21,931 nt of DNA from an uncultured Fretibacterium sp. (GTDB taxonomy: Bacteria; Synergistota; Synergistia; Synergistales; Aminobacteriaceae), in the NCBI GenBank assembly GCA_937915835.1, contig CALGHA010000098.1, forward strand, positions 1-21,931, written 5' to 3'. Every line of letters begins with the position of its first letter. Within the stretch, counting starts at the first letter, position 1. Both the position numbers and the translations under genes were made by a program. Shown here piece by piece: positions 7,969 through 15,322 of this stretch. The notes below the pieces were generated by a model that searched no databases, was not told where the DNA came from, and saw nothing but the letters and a program-made list of their open reading frames with translations.

Positions 7969-9474
7969 TTGTCTGAATACATACTTGAACTAAACGGTAT
8001 CACTAAAATATTTCCCGGAGTAAAGGCTCTCGATAATGTTCACTTCAACTTGAAGGCCGGAGAAATTCACGCCCTTGCAGGAGAGAACGGTGCAGGTAAA
8101 TCTACGTTCATCAAAGTCATAACCGGAGCACATCAGCCTGACGGAGGCGAAATTATTCTCAACGGTGAAAAAGTCGTAATGTCTGACCCCGTTATAGCGC
8201 AGGAGAGAGGAATTGCCGCAATTTACCAGCATGCCGCGAGTTATCCGGATTTGAGCGTCGCTGAAAATATTTTTGCTGGTCATGAGTTCAAGATTGGCCC
8301 GTTCATCGATTGGGGAAAAATGAACCGTGAAGCTAAAAAGTTACTCGAAGCTGTTGACGCTGATTTTAGCCCGACCGCTTCAGTTGGTTCACTCTCAGTT
8401 GCTCAGCAGCAGTTAGTCGAAATCGCAAAAGCCCTCTCAATGAACGCCAAAATTTTAATCATGGATGAGCCTACAGCCGCATTGTCTCAGCGTGAAGCCG
8501 AAGCGTTGTACAAAATTGCGTTGCGTTTACGGGATCAAGGAACGGGAATAATCTTAATCTCGCATAGATTTGAGGACATGTACGGACTTGCTGAACGTGT
8601 TACGGTTTTCCGGGACGCTCAGTATATCGGCACATGGAACTTGCACGAGGTTGAACAGTCTTTCTTAATTCATCAGATGGTTGGACGCGACATTAACCAG
8701 CTTTATCCTAAGAAGAAAACTGAGGTTGGCGACGAATTACTGAGGATTGAGAACCTGAGCAGAATGGGTTTCTTCCGCGATGTTAATATCAACGTCAAAG
8801 CTGGCGAAATTGTCGGATTAACGGGACTTGTTGGCGCTGGACGTACGGAAGTCATGGAAGCTGTGTTCGGAGTTCATCAGCCGGATTCTGGCAAAATAAT
8901 TTTCAGGGGAGAAGAAATTCATTCACATACTCCAACTCAGATGATGGCAAAAGGTCTCGGCTATCTTCCAGAGGATAGGCAAAAAGACGGGTTATTGCTT
9001 CAGTGGTCGATTAATCACAATATTTCTCTTCCTGTCATGGCTAAAGAATGTCAGAACGGAATATTTATCAATAAGCGCAAGGAATATCAATTGTCGGAAG
9101 GCATGAAAGATGTTCTTGCGATTAAAGCTCCTGACACTGACACTTTAACGGGAGCATTATCCGGCGGAAATCAGCAAAAGGTCGTCGTCGCGAAACAGTT
9201 AGCGGCCAATCCGAAATTAATAATTCTTGATGAACCGACTAAAGGCGTTGACGTTGGAAGCAAGGCGGCAATTTACGAGATTATGAGCGATTTAGCTTCT
9301 CAGGGCTTGGGAATATTGATGATTAGTTCAGAGCTTCCTGAAGTTATCAACATGTCCGATAGAATTTACGTAATGAGCGAAGGAAAAGTTACGGCAGAGT
9401 TCACTGACACTAAGAGCTTAACTCAGGAAATTATTCTTAACGCCGCAATGCCTCAGAGCAAAGCCGCTTCATAG
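7969..9474 (+). CDS. rhaT: ABC transporter ATP-binding protein for rhamnose (RbsA/XylG type)
   Basis: The energising subunit of a sugar importer, 501 residues with two fused ABC domains. Domain 1 has Walker A GENGAGKST (38-46), the subfamily-typical signature LSVAQQQ (142-148), Walker B LIMDEP (about 163-168) and an H-loop His at about 199. Domain 2 has the degenerate P-loop GLVGAGRTE (about 286-294, Arg in place of Lys, usual for this subfamily), LSGGNQQK (397-404) and LIILDEP (417-423). The start is a TTG preceded by AAAGGGGG with a 7-base spacer. Rhamnose specificity is inferred from the operon. The symbol follows the rhizobial RhaSTPQ naming and is unrelated to the E. coli RhaT proton symporter. 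Confidence 0.92.
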   Translation: MSEYILELNGITKIFPGVKALDNVHFNLKAGEIHALAGENGAGKSTFIKVITGAHQPDGGEIILNGEKVVMSDPVIAQERGIAAIYQHAASYPDLSVAENIFAGHEFKIGPFIDWGKMNREAKKLLEAVDADFSPTASVGSLSVAQQQLVEIAKALSMNAKILIMDEPTAALSQREAEALYKIALRLRDQGTGIILISHRFEDMYGLAERVTVFRDAQYIGTWNLHEVEQSFLIHQMVGRDINQLYPKKKTEVGDELLRIENLSRMGFFRDVNINVKAGEIVGLTGLVGAGRTEVMEAVFGVHQPDSGKIIFRGEEIHSHTPTQMMAKGLGYLPEDRQKDGLLLQWSINHNISLPVMAKECQNGIFINKRKEYQLSEGMKDVLAIKAPDTDTLTGALSGGNQQKVVVAKQLAANPKLIILDEPTKGVDVGSKAAIYEIMSDLASQGLGILMISSELPEVINMSDRIYVMSEGKVTAEFTDTKSLTQEIILNAAMPQSKAAS

Positions 9475-9493
9475 AGAGGAGGAAGACTGAAAC

Positions 9494-10498
9494 ATGGCAA
9501 AACATAAATCAATTTATTCATTCCTGATTGAACATCGAGAGCTTCCCCTTCTCGGAGTACTTGCGCTGTTATTGTTCGTCGTTAATGTCAGAGTTCCCGG
9601 ATATCTGGCCAATTCGTGGCTTAACGTGTTAAAGAACGGCTCGATTAACATGGTAATGTGTTGCGGAATGTTATGCGTCTTGCTGGTCGGGTCAATCGAT
9701 ATCTCGACAACGGCCGTGTTAGCTTTTGCCGGAGCAGTTGCTGGTAAGTTAATGGGGCTTGGAGTAATTCAGAACACGTTCTTAATGTTCGCGCTCGGAA
9801 TTTTAATCGGGGCCGCAATCGGAGCAGTCAACGGAATTTTGATGAGTTACGGAAGAGTTATAGCGTTAATCGTTACACTCGGAACAAGTTACATTGTTCG
9901 CGCGTTAATCCCAATGAATTGGCTGTTAGGAATGAACAAGGTAAACCCGACGCAATTAACTCAAGCGTTCAAAGACAGCCTGATTAATCATGAACTCTTC
10001 GGGCTTCCGTTCTTAGTCTGGCTCGCAATTTTAGTTGTATTTCTCACGGCGTTATTCTTGAATTACACACGAACAGGCAGAAATCTTTACGCTGTTGGTT
10101 CAAACGCTGAAGCTGCCCAGATGAGAGGAGTTCACCTGAATAAAATTCGAGTACTTGCTCACACAATATGCGGAGCTACTGCGGGATTGGCCGGGATTAT
10201 GTGGCTTGCGTTTTATGCGGCAATTGAGAAGGGAAGCGCAACCGGTGATGAAATGTTTACAATTGCGGCTTGCGTTCTTGGAGGAGTGAGCGTAACAGGA
10301 GGCTACGGGAAAATTACGGGCGTTGTAATCGGTGCGTTGATGGTAGCTTTCATCGACTCGGCAATTCCTCAGATGCAAATCGGCAACTCAATGATTACTG
10401 AATTTATCAAAGGCATTCTGTTATTGTTCGCAATTCTCCTCAACGTCATACTTCAGAGGATTTCAGCAAAACAGGACTTAGCAGGGAGGAATATTTAA
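9494..10498 (+). CDS. rhaP: ABC transporter permease 1 for rhamnose
   Basis: An inner-membrane permease of the ribose/xylose (BPD_transp_2) family, 334 residues and strongly hydrophobic with about eight to ten membrane segments. Family landmarks are VLLVGSIDIS early and the cytoplasmic coupling loop AVGSNAEAAQMRGVHLNKIR followed by GATAGLAGI. The gene lies 19 bases after the ATPase gene behind an AGAGGAGG site, and the second permease follows after 2 bases, so the two are probably translationally coupled. Substrate is inferred from the surrounding rhamnose genes. Confidence 0.88.
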   Translation: MAKHKSIYSFLIEHRELPLLGVLALLLFVVNVRVPGYLANSWLNVLKNGSINMVMCCGMLCVLLVGSIDISTTAVLAFAGAVAGKLMGLGVIQNTFLMFALGILIGAAIGAVNGILMSYGRVIALIVTLGTSYIVRALIPMNWLLGMNKVNPTQLTQAFKDSLINHELFGLPFLVWLAILVVFLTALFLNYTRTGRNLYAVGSNAEAAQMRGVHLNKIRVLAHTICGATAGLAGIMWLAFYAAIEKGSATGDEMFTIAACVLGGVSVTGGYGKITGVVIGALMVAFIDSAIPQMQIGNSMITEFIKGILLLFAILLNVILQRISAKQDLAGRNI

Positions 10499-10500
10499 TC

Positions 10501-11580
10501 ATGCAGAAGATAAAAAACTTTTTCGCGAGCTGGGAATTTTTCTTGATTATCCTTCTTGCTGTAGTTTGTGCAGTGTTTTATTACGTTGATGCCGCACGTG
10601 TAGCCGCTGGAATTTCGCGCCGTCCAGTCTTTTATTTTGCTAACGTCGTAAGGAGCATGAGGCCGTATTTCCTGTACAGCTTTATGACGTTGGGAATGAT
10701 GTTAATTCTTGCGATGGGAGATATTGATATTTCTGTCGGAGCAATCGGAACGTTGAGCGTCGTAACTCTCGGCGTGACGTATAACAATCTCGCTGTTCTC
10801 GGCGGAATGAACGGACCTACGGCATTAACACTCTCGTTGATGGCATGTTTAGCGGTCGGGTGTGTCTGCGGAGCTTTGAACGGTTTCTTGTGCACTCGCT
10901 TCAAAGAGTTATTCTCGATGATTATTACGCTGGCAACACAATTATTCTTCAGGGGCTTCAGCTATTTAATCATTGGCGGCGAGACTTTGACGTTCAAAGA
11001 TAAAACTTTCAGGTCATTATCGGCGTTGAATAAGCTATTAGATATTGGAGGCGTGAAAGTTCCTGTGTCGCTTCCAGTCTTCTTAGTGTTCGCGATAATA
11101 TTTTTCATCTGGCTTCATATGACAGGGAACGGACGCAAAATTTTCGCAATTGGAACGAACAGATCAGCAACGTATTACTCAGGAGTTCAGACGGATAAAA
11201 TAAAGTTCTGGTGCTTCGTAATCGCAGGACTTATGAGCGCAGTAACAGGAATTTTCTTTGTCGGCAACTCATCATCGAGCGTTAAAGCTGACATTATGGA
11301 CGGCTATCACATGTACGCAATTGCGGCGGCTGTACTCGGCGGCTTCTCGACTGACGGCGGTAAAGGAAGCGTAATCGGTGCGGCAATCTCACTCGTAATC
11401 TTCGGTGTCGTGAAATTCGGACTTGGAACGTTATTCGGCTTTGCTGACAGCGCAGTAAACTTATCCGTCGGCGTAATCTTAATCTTGAGCGTATTAGTCC
11501 CGAACTTGCTTGAAGATTGGCAGAATGCACGAAGGGTAGCACGAAGACGAGCAGAGACTGCGGCGGCTAATAAAGCGTAA
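10501..11580 (+). CDS. rhaQ: ABC transporter permease 2 for rhamnose
   Basis: The second, paralogous permease of the importer, 359 residues. It shows the same family landmarks: LAMGDIDISVGAIG and the coupling loop AIGTNRSATYYSGVQTDKIK followed by VIAGLMSAVTGIF. The C-terminus is basic (NARRVARRRAETAAANKA), consistent with a cytoplasmic tail. Its ribosome site GGGAGGAA lies inside the last codons of the first permease. It probably pairs with that permease to form the channel. A GC-rich hairpin lies between this gene and the binding-protein gene. Confidence 0.87.
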   Translation: MQKIKNFFASWEFFLIILLAVVCAVFYYVDAARVAAGISRRPVFYFANVVRSMRPYFLYSFMTLGMMLILAMGDIDISVGAIGTLSVVTLGVTYNNLAVLGGMNGPTALTLSLMACLAVGCVCGALNGFLCTRFKELFSMIITLATQLFFRGFSYLIIGGETLTFKDKTFRSLSALNKLLDIGGVKVPVSLPVFLVFAIIFFIWLHMTGNGRKIFAIGTNRSATYYSGVQTDKIKFWCFVIAGLMSAVTGIFFVGNSSSSVKADIMDGYHMYAIAAAVLGGFSTDGGKGSVIGAAISLVIFGVVKFGLGTLFGFADSAVNLSVGVILILSVLVPNLLEDWQNARRVARRRAETAAANKA

Positions 11581-11639
11581 GTGAGTTTATGCGAAGGAGT
11601 AAGACACGATTAGCGGTGATTATCTCGTTCGTTTATATT

Positions 11640-11706
11640 GGTGGGGAACAGTCCGACCTTCGCTCCCACCCACCCGCCCCGCTCGGTCGGACTGTAAAAA
11701 ATTTTT
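11640..11706 (+). repeat. GC-rich palindromic element before the binding-protein gene
   Basis: A perfect 11-bp inverted repeat pairs ACAGTCCGACC (11648-11658) with GGTCGGACTGT (11685-11695) around a 26-base loop that is almost all C and T plus a few A and G. An AAAAAATTTTT tract follows. It is far richer in GC than its surroundings. GGTGGG at 11640-11645 could also pair with CCCACC inside the loop (11665-11670), giving pseudoknot-like topology. It may be a dispersed palindromic repeat or an mRNA-stabilising loop that raises binding-protein output. It is a poor terminator because A bases, not T, follow the stem. Confidence 0.65.
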
Positions 11707-11723
11707 AAGGAGGTATATTCTTC

Positions 11724-12737
11724 ATGAAAAAAGTATTAGCGTTAGTTCTCGTTTTATCGTTAGTGTTCATTGGTTCGGCATTCGGTGCTGACAAACCCGC
11801 TCAAGGCATCACAATCGGTGTTGTCTACAAACAGTCCGGCAATCCTTATTTTCAGGCAGGAGTTGCAGGTTTCCAGAAAGCGGCTGACGAACTCGGCTTC
11901 ACGTTCATGCATGACGGCCCAGATGATGGAAGCTCAGACGGCCAGATTAGAATTATCGAGAACTATATTGCTCAGGGCGTTGATGTTCTTTGTGTGAGTG
12001 CTAATGATCCCGCTTCACTCGTTGACGTTTGCAATGAAGCTCGCGAGGCCGGAATTAAAGTCGTAACTTGGGACGCTCCTGTTGACCCGGAAGGCAGAGA
12101 CTTAGACGTTGAGCCGGCAAGTGCACAGGTTATCGCATTAACTCAGCTTGACTCAATGGTGAAATCCGTAGGCGGCGAAGGACAAATCGCAATTCTCTCA
12201 GCAATGGCGACAGCTCCCAACCAAAATTTATGGATTAGCTTCATGACCGATGCACTCAAGAGTAGCGAAGAGAAATACGCAAAAATTGATTTCGTCGGTG
12301 TTGTTTACGGCGATGATGAATACACGAAATCGTTCAACGAGACACAAGCCCTTCTTGAGCAATATCCGAACTTGAAAGGCATAATCGTCCCGACAACCGT
12401 AGGAGCTCCGGCCGTAAGCAAATGCATTATGGACGCAAAGAGAAACGTAAAAGTTACCGGCTTAACTCTCGCGTCAGACATGAAAGAATTTATCAACAAG
12501 GGCATCGCTGATGAAACATTCTTATGGAATCCGACTGAACTCGGATATGCGGCTTCATACGCGGCTGTCGCTTTCGTTCAGGGGAAAATTACGGGAGCTG
12601 AAGGCGAAACTTACGAGGCTGGCGAGCTTGGAACACTTAAGATTGAGAAGGCGGCTGACGGCGGAACTATCAGCTTCTTGAACAAGTTGAACGTCTTCAA
12701 TAATGACACAGTAGACGCTTGGATTAATATCCTTTAA
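11724..12737 (+). CDS. rhaS: rhamnose ABC transporter substrate-binding protein
   Basis: A periplasmic sugar-binding protein of the ribose-type (Peripla_BP_4) family, 337 residues, which delivers substrate to the two permeases. Residues 1 to about 22 form a Sec signal peptide: MKK, a hydrophobic core, then SAFG as a likely signal peptidase I site. No lipobox cysteine is present, so the mature protein is soluble, which suggests a diderm cell. The mature domain opens with TIGVVYKQSGNPYF and contains ENYIAQGVDVLCVSANDP and the VTGLTLASDMK strand-loop. AAGGAGG lies 10 bases before the ATG. It is the last gene of the rhamnose operon, separated from the permeases by the palindromic element. The symbol follows the rhizobial naming and is not the E. 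coli RhaS regulator. Confidence 0.9.
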   Translation: MKKVLALVLVLSLVFIGSAFGADKPAQGITIGVVYKQSGNPYFQAGVAGFQKAADELGFTFMHDGPDDGSSDGQIRIIENYIAQGVDVLCVSANDPASLVDVCNEAREAGIKVVTWDAPVDPEGRDLDVEPASAQVIALTQLDSMVKSVGGEGQIAILSAMATAPNQNLWISFMTDALKSSEEKYAKIDFVGVVYGDDEYTKSFNETQALLEQYPNLKGIIVPTTVGAPAVSKCIMDAKRNVKVTGLTLASDMKEFINKGIADETFLWNPTELGYAASYAAVAFVQGKITGAEGETYEAGELGTLKIEKAADGGTISFLNKLNVFNNDTVDAWINIL

Positions 12738-12753
12738 GCAATAAAATTTTCCA

Positions 12754-12788
12754 TTGGCCCGGTGTAAAAAGCCGGGTTAATTTTTTTT
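12754..12788 (+). terminator. Rho-independent terminator of the rhamnose operon
   Basis: TTGGCCCGG (12754-12762) pairs with CCGGGTTAA (12772-12780) as a 9-bp stem with two G-U pairs, followed directly by eight T (12781-12788). Confidence 0.92.
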
Positions 12789-12794
12789 ACTTTA

Positions 12795-12803
12795 TGCTAC
12801 AAT
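12795..12803 (+). promoter_or_regulatory. extended -10 promoter of the asparagine-synthetase-like gene
   Basis: TGCTACAAT is a TGN plus TACAAT extended -10 element, placed right after the terminator T-tract. The start of transcription would be near 12810, before the AAGGAG at 12824-12829. A -35 box is not apparent. Confidence 0.55.
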
Positions 12804-12830
12804 ATCGACAAATAATCGTTAAAAAGGAGC

Positions 12831-14540
12831 TTGACAAAATGCAAATCGGCCAAGATAATAGAGCAGAGCAGAGCAGACTTATGCTTTGATTTCAGTCTGA
12901 TAACACTTCCTAAATCTTACAGCTTTTCATGTGAAACTTATTCATTAGAAATATGGGGCGAATTCTGGAACGATGTCCCCGAAAGTTTAGAGCTTAGTGA
13001 ATTTACTCTCGACGATGTACAAAAACTAAATTTCGACGGCGGATATTTAGCTCACTACAGAAATTTTCATAGCGGTAAAGAGTTAGTTTTCTGCGGCCAT
13101 GTTGATTTATTTCCGTTCTTTTACTGCATCGAAGGTAACACCGTAATATTCTCAAACGATTTTTATTCCCTCGTCTCAAGGTTCAAGGTTCTAACGTTAA
13201 ATCCCGACGCAATTGCAGATTATTTCGAACCAGCTTGGAATAACATACTCAAATGGGACAGAACTCCCTTCAAGGAAATTCACAGGCTCGAATGCTGGAC
13301 GTATATGCTCGAAGGCGAAAATTCTCAACCAGTAATACAAAGCTGGAAAAATCTTGACACGACAATAAAATTCAATGAACATAATCTTGAAGCGTTCAAA
13401 CATGAATTTTTCGAGTGCGTTGATTTTTACCTCAAAAAGATACACGACACGAGCGATAGAGTTATGTTTTCCGTAAGTTCAGGAACAGACGCGAACACGT
13501 TAGCAGCAAGATATTCACAATTATACCCAGATAATAATGCGTCATTTTACACGTCAAAGATTGATGATGTTACGGACGAATCAAAATTAGCCCTAAAAAT
13601 GGAAAGTGTCTTGCAGAAAAAAATTATTCTCGTTCCGCTTAAGACGAATGAATTTGATTATCTCGAATTGTTGAAAAGACATATTAACGTGAATTTGCCG
13701 CCAAGATTTAACGGGCTTATCAATGAAGGTCTGCTTTGTGATGAGCTAGTGAAAATGAATGTAAATGCACCATCAGTTAACGGCATGGGAGCTGATGGAA
13801 AATTCGGCGAGTTCGGAGGAGAATATTTATATTTAATGTGGGAACTCATTGGAAAATTTCAAATCATAAGAGCTTTTAGGACTTATAAAGCTGTACTCAT
13901 AAGCTACTCTGACTATAATTACAATAGATACGGCAATTTAGGAGCGTTATGTAAATTTATTATTATTCTATTAAGACGATGTGCAGGAAAAATTAAACGT
14001 TCAATTTTGGTAAGTCATAAACATAATAACAATAACACACTCTTGAAAATTTCTCTTCCGTCAGCTGCTTCAAGTTCAGTAAAAACTCATAAAGATGCGA
14101 TTAGTTACGCAAGTCAATCAGGAGAAATCAGAGATATAAATATCGAATTTTATAGACACGGAATGAAATTATTTTTACCGTATGCAGGTTACAAGTTCTC
14201 GCAACTCAGCACAAATTGTGATCCGTTCATATTCTCGGACTGTGTTAATAAAGCCTGTTTGCGTTATGCTGTCTCGGACCTCCTGCCGCCTGAAATCATC
14301 GCTAACGTCAAGAAATCCGGCAACCCAGCTATGACACTCAAAAAAGCCCTGAGCGCGAATAATAATCTCGAGAAAATTTTAAGCTATATCGATGGCCGTG
14401 AAAGTAAAATCGTCAACACTAAAAAGCTCTCTGAAAACTTTAGGAGCAATGATTACGGACAGAAAGAATTTCTCGCGTTATGCCTGTTAATCTTCGAGGA
14501 AAAAATTAGCGTTCAAATGGGTATAAAAATTAATGTTTAA
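12831..14540 (+). CDS. asparagine-synthetase-like protein (AsnB superfamily), start out of frame with its best ATG
   Basis: The 569-residue frame has the two-part layout of class B asparagine synthetases. The N-terminal ~160 residues resemble the glutaminase domain (CGHVDLFPFFYCIEGNTVIFSND, then RTPFKEIHRLECWTYML) but lack an N-terminal catalytic Cys. The C-terminal synthetase domain has a PPi-loop SVSSGTDANT (214-223, usual form SGGLDS), NGMGADGKFG (usual form GEGADELFG) and the terminal DLLPPEIIANVKKSG. The product is probably an ATP-dependent amide- or amine-forming enzyme on an unknown substrate. The in-frame TTG at 12831 is only 1 base from the AAGGAG, too close to serve. The well-placed ATG at 12839 is in another frame and stops at 12889. 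The sequence is visibly more AT-rich than the rhamnose genes. It is a lone gene that ends 11 bases from the convergent AraC gene. Confidence 0.75.
   Translation: MTKCKSAKIIEQSRADLCFDFSLITLPKSYSFSCETYSLEIWGEFWNDVPESLELSEFTLDDVQKLNFDGGYLAHYRNFHSGKELVFCGHVDLFPFFYCIEGNTVIFSNDFYSLVSRFKVLTLNPDAIADYFEPAWNNILKWDRTPFKEIHRLECWTYMLEGENSQPVIQSWKNLDTTIKFNEHNLEAFKHEFFECVDFYLKKIHDTSDRVMFSVSSGTDANTLAARYSQLYPDNNASFYTSKIDDVTDESKLALKMESVLQKKIILVPLKTNEFDYLELLKRHINVNLPPRFNGLINEGLLCDELVKMNVNAPSVNGMGADGKFGEFGGEYLYLMWELIGKFQIIRAFRTYKAVLISYSDYNYNRYGNLGALCKFIIILLRRCAGKIKRSILVSHKHNNNNTLLKISLPSAASSSVKTHKDAISYASQSGEIRDINIEFYRHGMKLFLPYAGYKFSQLSTNCDPFIFSDCVNKACLRYAVSDLLPPEIIANVKKSGNPAMTLKKALSANNNLEKILSYIDGRESKIVNTKKLSENFRSNDYGQKEFLALCLLIFEEKISVQMGIKINV
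12839..12889 (+). CDS. 16-codon out-of-frame reading frame from the best-placed ATG
   Basis: AAGGAG at 12824-12829 lies 9 bases before this ATG, matching the spacing used by other genes here. It encodes MQIGQDNRAEQSRLML and stops at TGA (12887-12889). It crosses the GAGCA repeat. One extra 5-base unit would join it to the 12831-14540 frame, so it is more likely the displaced true start of that gene than a separate peptide. A leader peptide is the alternative. Confidence 0.45.
   Translation: MQIGQDNRAEQSRLML
12860..12877 (+). repeat. pentanucleotide tandem repeat (GAGCA, just over 3 copies)
   Basis: Three exact GAGCA units at 12861-12875, with the flanking A at 12860 and GA at 12876-12877 continuing the period. 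The unit length is not a multiple of three, so a change in copy number alters the reading frame. Gain of one unit, or loss of two, puts the ATG at 12839 in frame with the long open frame. Confidence 0.9.
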
Positions 14541-14551
14541 GCTCCACAAAA

Positions 14552-15322
14552 TCACAGAATAATTTTTGTCTCGTTCGGCGTAATCTCCTGCTGTCGTGTC
14601 TGGTAAGTTCGAGGTGATATGCCGTATTTCTTCCGGAACATTCGCGAAAAGTAAAGTGCTTCACGAAATCCGCAAAGTCTCGCAATCTCATGAATATTGC
14701 TCCGGCCCCTGTCAATGCTCAAAGTTTCGGCAGCTGTCTGTAATCTCTTGTCCCGTAAATATTGGTGCGGAGTAATCCCGATTTCCTTCCTGAAAAGTTT
14801 ACGCAGATAATCATAGTTAAACGGCAGCGAATGAAGATATTTATCAAGCTCAAAATTGCAATCGTTGTAGCTCCTGATAATTTCACTCTCGATTTCTTCG
14901 ACTATTTCACTGTGAAGCGTCTCTTCCCTGTTTGAAACTATGTAGCACGAGATAATATCACCGTATGAAGATAATAATGCTGTTCGCTGGCGAGTGTCCT
15001 TGTTGAAGTGAAAGAATGATGCGCTGAACGCGTTTAGTATGAACTTGTTGACGTCGTCATGAATTAATGCAGGTGTCTTAATGTTTAATTTCGGATTGAG
15101 CATGTTAATATGAATGTTGCAAAATCCGTCCGTGCTGGCGTTGGAATGCGGCATAAACGGCGGAATTATCGCAATATCTCCGGCCTCATAATTCAGCGTG
15201 AAATCATCGAACACGAAAGCTCCTTGTCCTTCCGTGCAGTAAATGAATTCCCAGCCCGTGTGTGCATGCCTTGATACGGAGAAAGTTAGAGGATGTTTTC
15301 CTGCGTATATAATATTGTTCAT
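14552..15322 (-). CDS. AraC-family transcriptional regulator, probable regulator of the TRAP/GH105 operon
   Basis: A 256-residue protein with an N-terminal AraC-type cupin (SVSRHAHTGWEFIYCTEGQG, YEAGDIAIIPPFMPHSN) and a C-terminal double HTH. LRKLFRKEIGITPHQYLRDK is the end of the first HTH, and IHEIARLCGFREALYFSRMF followed by RKKYGISPRTYQ is the second HTH with its signature. It is transcribed divergently from the TRAP operon across a 134-base gap that carries direct and inverted repeats, so it most likely controls that operon. The start ATG (15322) has no ribosome site, and an extended -10 lies only 9 bases upstream. It converges on the asparagine-synthetase-like gene with an 11-base gap and no room for a terminator. 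Confidence 0.9.
   Translation of the reverse strand: MNNIIYAGKHPLTFSVSRHAHTGWEFIYCTEGQGAFVFDDFTLNYEAGDIAIIPPFMPHSNASTDGFCNIHINMLNPKLNIKTPALIHDDVNKFILNAFSASFFHFNKDTRQRTALLSSYGDIISCYIVSNREETLHSEIVEEIESEIIRSYNDCNFELDKYLHSLPFNYDYLRKLFRKEIGITPHQYLRDKRLQTAAETLSIDRGRSNIHEIARLCGFREALYFSRMFRKKYGISPRTYQTRQQEITPNETKIIL

Noticed and set aside
11648..11706. True terminator before the binding-protein gene
   Set aside because: Six A follow the stem before any T, and no clear new promoter is seen before the gene, so partial readthrough or processing is more likely.
12831..12833. TTG at 12831 as the functional start of the AsnB-like gene
   Set aside because: Only 1 base separates it from the AAGGAG, against 7-14 bases for other genes here.
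12861..12877. CRISPR-like or larger satellite array
   Set aside because: Only about three 5-base units exist; there are no spacers and no cas genes in the window.
12831..14540. Lasso-peptide cyclase (McjC-like) reading of the AsnB-like gene
   Set aside because: No precursor peptide, leader peptidase or exporter gene is adjacent; the flanks are the rhamnose operon terminator and a convergent AraC gene.
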